Part shown: positions 61,926-64,000 of the stretch, in pieces
How positions within the stretch are numbered: the first letter of the stretch is position 1
Layout of the letters: each line of letters opens with the position of its first letter
DNA from: Rubrivivax sp.
Lineage (GTDB): Bacteria > Pseudomonadota > Gammaproteobacteria > Burkholderiales > Burkholderiaceae_C
Assembly (NCBI GenBank): GCA_027491255.1
Contig: JAIXWM010000188.1
Span: forward strand, 1 to 64,000
Reading direction: 5' to 3'
Length of the DNA: 64,000 nucleotides
The notes under the pieces: generated by a model
The model's database searches: none
What the model was told of the DNA's origin: nothing
The model's input: only the letters and a program-made list of their open reading frames with translations
Program-made: the position numbers and the translations under genes

Positions 61926-63386
61926 TCAGCCCGCCCGCGGCGCCAGCACCATGTCCAGCCCCACCGGGGCCATCGCGAACTTCAGCTCCTCGGCCGGCGG
62001 CTCGCCGCGGGCGGTGGCCACGCGGCGCAGGTCGAAGTGGCCCAGCAGCACCAGCATCACCAGCTTCATCTCCTGCAGCGCGAGGTAGCGCCCCGGGCAG
62101 ATGCGCGGCCCGGCGCCGAAGGGCATGCTGACGCGCCGGGCCGCGGTGGCCGACAGGCCTGCCTCGCCCAGCCAGCGCTCGGGCAGGAACTCCTGCGCGC
62201 GCGGGACGAAGGCCTTGTCGATCGAGTCGTGGCGCATCAGCGCGATCACCACGCCGCCCGCCGGCACGGCGACGTCGCCCACCGCCGTGTCGCGCAGCGC
62301 CTGCAGCGGCAGCTGTGGGGCCACGGGCTTCAGGCGCATGGTCTCGTGCATCACGGCCTCGATGAAGTCCAGCCCCGAGAGCTGCTCCACGGTGAGGCGT
62401 GCGAGATCGCCGCCTGCGGCGTCCAGCACCGCGCGCGCCTGCGCGGCGGACCGCGCGGCGGCCGCCGGGTGGGTGCTGAGGAACCAGATCGCCCAGGCCA
62501 GGGTGTTGGCGGTGGTGTCCTCACCGGCCAGCAGCATCGTCATCACGTTGCCGGCCACCTGCGCGTCGTCGATGCCGCTGCCGGGCTCGTCGGCGGCCAC
62601 GATCATGGCCTCGAGCAGGTTGCGCGGCTGCGCGCGGCGCGCCGGGTCTTCGGCCAGGCGCCGGCGCGCGGCGGCGACGAAGCCGTCGATCGCGGTATCC
62701 ACCTCGCGCAGCGCCGCATCCAGCGCGCGGTCCGACGGCAGCTTGAACCAGCGCCAGTAGGGCAGCGGGGCGATGATGCGCCGGTACAGCTTCGGGAATA
62801 TCTGGTTCAGGTGCTGCTGGATGACGTCGTCGTCGGACTGCAGCGTGTTCACGTCCGTGCCGAAGGCCAGGCCCGCGATCGCATCGACGGTGAAGCGCAT
62901 CAGGTCGGGCTGCAGTGCGATCGTCTCGCCGGCTGCGGCGGCGCGTTGCCAGCGCCCGAGCAGGCGCTGACCGCAGCGCAGCAGCGCCGGGTAGTAGGCC
63001 TTGACGTGGCCGGGGTCGAAGGCCGCCATCACCATGCGGCGCTGGCGCCGCCAGGTCTCGCCATGGGCGCCGAACAGCCCGGGCTTCAGCCCCATCTCCA
63101 GGCTGATCTCCTCCAGCCGCTCGGTGCGGCGGAAGCCCTCGGGCCGGTCGCGCAGCATCTGCGCCACGGCCTCGTGGTCGGCGGTCACCAGCACGGCGTG
63201 TCTGCCCATCGGCAGGCGGAAACAGCGCCCGTGCTCGGCCGCCCAGGCCTGCATCTGCAGATGGAAGCGCGCCGGTGTGATCTGCGGCAGCACGCCCAGC
63301 ACCGGCCAGCCCCGGGGGCCGGGCAGCTCGGACAGGCGGCGCAGGCGCCGGGCGGGAGTAGCGGGTGGGGGGGCGGGGTCGTTCAT
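61926..63386 (-). CDS. Cytochrome P450
   Basis: A 486-residue P450. I-helix MLLAGEDTTANTLAW, ExxR HETMRLKP and heme loop PFGAGPRICPGRYLAL with Cys430 as the iron ligand. No membrane anchor at the N-terminus, so a soluble class I-like or CYP102-like heme domain; no reductase is fused. Of three close in-frame ATG codons (63404, 63392, 63386) the last has GGA six bases upstream and is preferred. Confidence 0.94.
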   Translation of the reverse strand: MNDPAPPPATPARRLRRLSELPGPRGWPVLGVLPQITPARFHLQMQAWAAEHGRCFRLPMGRHAVLVTADHEAVAQMLRDRPEGFRRTERLEEISLEMGLKPGLFGAHGETWRRQRRMVMAAFDPGHVKAYYPALLRCGQRLLGRWQRAAAAGETIALQPDLMRFTVDAIAGLAFGTDVNTLQSDDDVIQQHLNQIFPKLYRRIIAPLPYWRWFKLPSDRALDAALREVDTAIDGFVAAARRRLAEDPARRAQPRNLLEAMIVAADEPGSGIDDAQVAGNVMTMLLAGEDTTANTLAWAIWFLSTHPAAAARSAAQARAVLDAAGGDLARLTVEQLSGLDFIEAVMHETMRLKPVAPQLPLQALRDTAVGDVAVPAGGVVIALMRHDSIDKAFVPRAQEFLPERWLGEAGLSATAARRVSMPFGAGPRICPGRYLALQEMKLVMLVLLGHFDLRRVATARGEPPAEELKFAMAPVGLDMVLAPRAG

Positions 63387-63497
63387 CGGCATTCCGGTGG
63401 CCATCTGCGTGCATGATCGCGCATCCCTGCCGGCCCGTCTGCAGCGCGGGCGTTCGTCGCCCACCTGCGCAGGCCGGTCTGCCGGGGCGGCCCGGGA
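63387..63497. other. Short intergenic region
   Basis: 111 bases; nothing recognisable. Confidence 0.3.
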
Positions 63498-64000
63498 TCA
63501 GCCCACCGCCCGCCGCCGCTCCACCCATTCCAGCGCCACCAGCAGCGCCGCGCCCAGGCCGAGCGCGGCCAGCATCGGGCCCGCAGCCGGGTCGGCGAAG
63601 CGGAACAGCGCGCGCAGCGGCGTCCACCACAGCGCGGCGGCCAGCAGCGCGGTGGTGGCCGCCAGCACGCCCCACAGCGCCGCGTTGGGGCGGCGCATCG
63701 AAGCCCACCACGGCGCGGTGAAGGAGCGGTTGGCCAGCACCAGCGCGACGAAGCAGGCCACCAGCGCCGTGAAGACGGCTGCACGGGCCAGGCTGTCGCT
63801 CCAGCCGAGCTGCAGCCCCGCGACGTAGAGCGCCGCGGTGGCGGCCAGCGCGGCGCCGCCCTGCAGCAGGCCCAGCGTCAGCAGCCCGCGCGACAGCACC
63901 GGCGCGGCGGGGTCGCGCGGCGGTCGCGCCATCACGTCGTCCTCGTCGGGCTCGGACTCGAAGACGATCGAGCACACCGGGTCGATCAGCAGTTCGAGGA
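63498..64000 (-). CDS. P-type cation-transporting ATPase, C-terminal part (cut by window)
   Basis: The last 167 codons of a longer gene that begins beyond the window. ELLIDPVCSIVFESEPDEDDVMARPPRDP is the loop after the catalytic unit in Ca2+/cation P2-type ATPases (SERCA-like), followed by several membrane helices (LLTLGLLQGGAALAATAALYVAGLQLG and more). The catalytic DKTGT region lies outside. A start at 63977 would be internal and is not real. Confidence 0.85.
   Translation of the reverse strand, partial: LELLIDPVCSIVFESEPDEDDVMARPPRDPAAPVLSRGLLTLGLLQGGAALAATAALYVAGLQLGWSDSLARAAVFTALVACFVALVLANRSFTAPWWASMRRPNAALWGVLAATTALLAAALWWTPLRALFRFADPAAGPMLAALGLGAALLVALEWVERRRAVG

Noticed and set aside
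60861..63416. 851-codon plus-strand frame over the ligase end and P450
   Set aside because: Shadow in a different frame from the ligase, then antisense to the P450; no motif.

Overview
This window is GC-rich bacterial DNA that looks like a chromosome of the order Burkholderiales (Betaproteobacteria; Comamonadaceae or Rubrivivax/Leptothrix-like). The reasons are codon bias, five Bug/TctC-type solute-binding proteins without their transporters, and typical proteobacterial housekeeping genes (pgpA, corA, ychF, ubiH-like). The taxonomic call is an inference. No rRNA, tRNA or intact insertion sequence was seen.

1-18.5 kb: a complete type III-B CRISPR-Cas locus. A 36-repeat array (177-2634) sits at the 3' end of a leftward cas region. 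Reading along the minus strand the genes are a CARF/winged-helix protein, cmr1, cas10 (GGDD intact), cmr3, cmr4, cmr5, cmr6, cas6, a RelE/ParE-type toxin-antitoxin pair, csx16, can2/card1, a cas2, (vapBC on the opposite strand), cas1, a degenerate cas1-like gene and a second cas2. The logic is standard type III: Cas6 trims crRNA, the Cmr complex cuts target RNA and makes cyclic oligoadenylate, Can2 is the nucleic-acid-cutting effector, and Csx16 and the CARF protein probably limit or sense the signal. Unusual points are a doubled adaptation module (active Cas1, apparently dead Cas1 paralogue, two Cas2), two toxin-antitoxin modules inside the locus, a palindrome centred on GGCAAGCTTGCC repeated four times only in this region, and spacers that nearly all read as coding-sense on the plus strand, so that minus-strand crRNAs would be antisense to target mRNA.

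18.5-21.9 kb: pgpA, a PepE-like peptidase, and a mosaic of broken genes (ABC-transporter ATPase, Ldh2-type dehydrogenase, homocysteine S-methyltransferase).

21.9-33.7 kb: a rightward catabolic cluster (acyl-CoA synthetase, enoyl-CoA hydratase, three Bug proteins, an SMP-30 lactonase, a 2-hydroxyacid dehydrogenase) between two LysR regulators, then corA.

33.8-52.2 kb: a leftward catabolic cluster (two ThDP enzymes, class II aldolase, ketopantoate-reductase-like enzyme, MhpA-like hydroxylase, three to four alpha/beta hydrolases, two Bug proteins, VOC dioxygenase-like protein, SDR) with a divergent IclR regulator and a matching inverted repeat in front of the first gene. It suggests uptake, ring hydroxylation, ring cleavage and hydrolysis of an aromatic or hydroxy/keto acid, but the substrate cannot be read from sequence.

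52.2-56.5 kb: a small decayed integrative element between 11-bp direct repeats at the 3' end of ychF, holding a tyrosine integrase with a damaged start, a HigA antitoxin coupled to an AlbA_2 ATPase, and stumps of a defence-type helicase and a TOPRIM protein.

56.5-64 kb: core genes (ychF, MOSC protein, UbiH-like monooxygenase), an ATP-dependent DNA ligase, a cytochrome P450 and the 3' part of a P-type ATPase cut by the window end.
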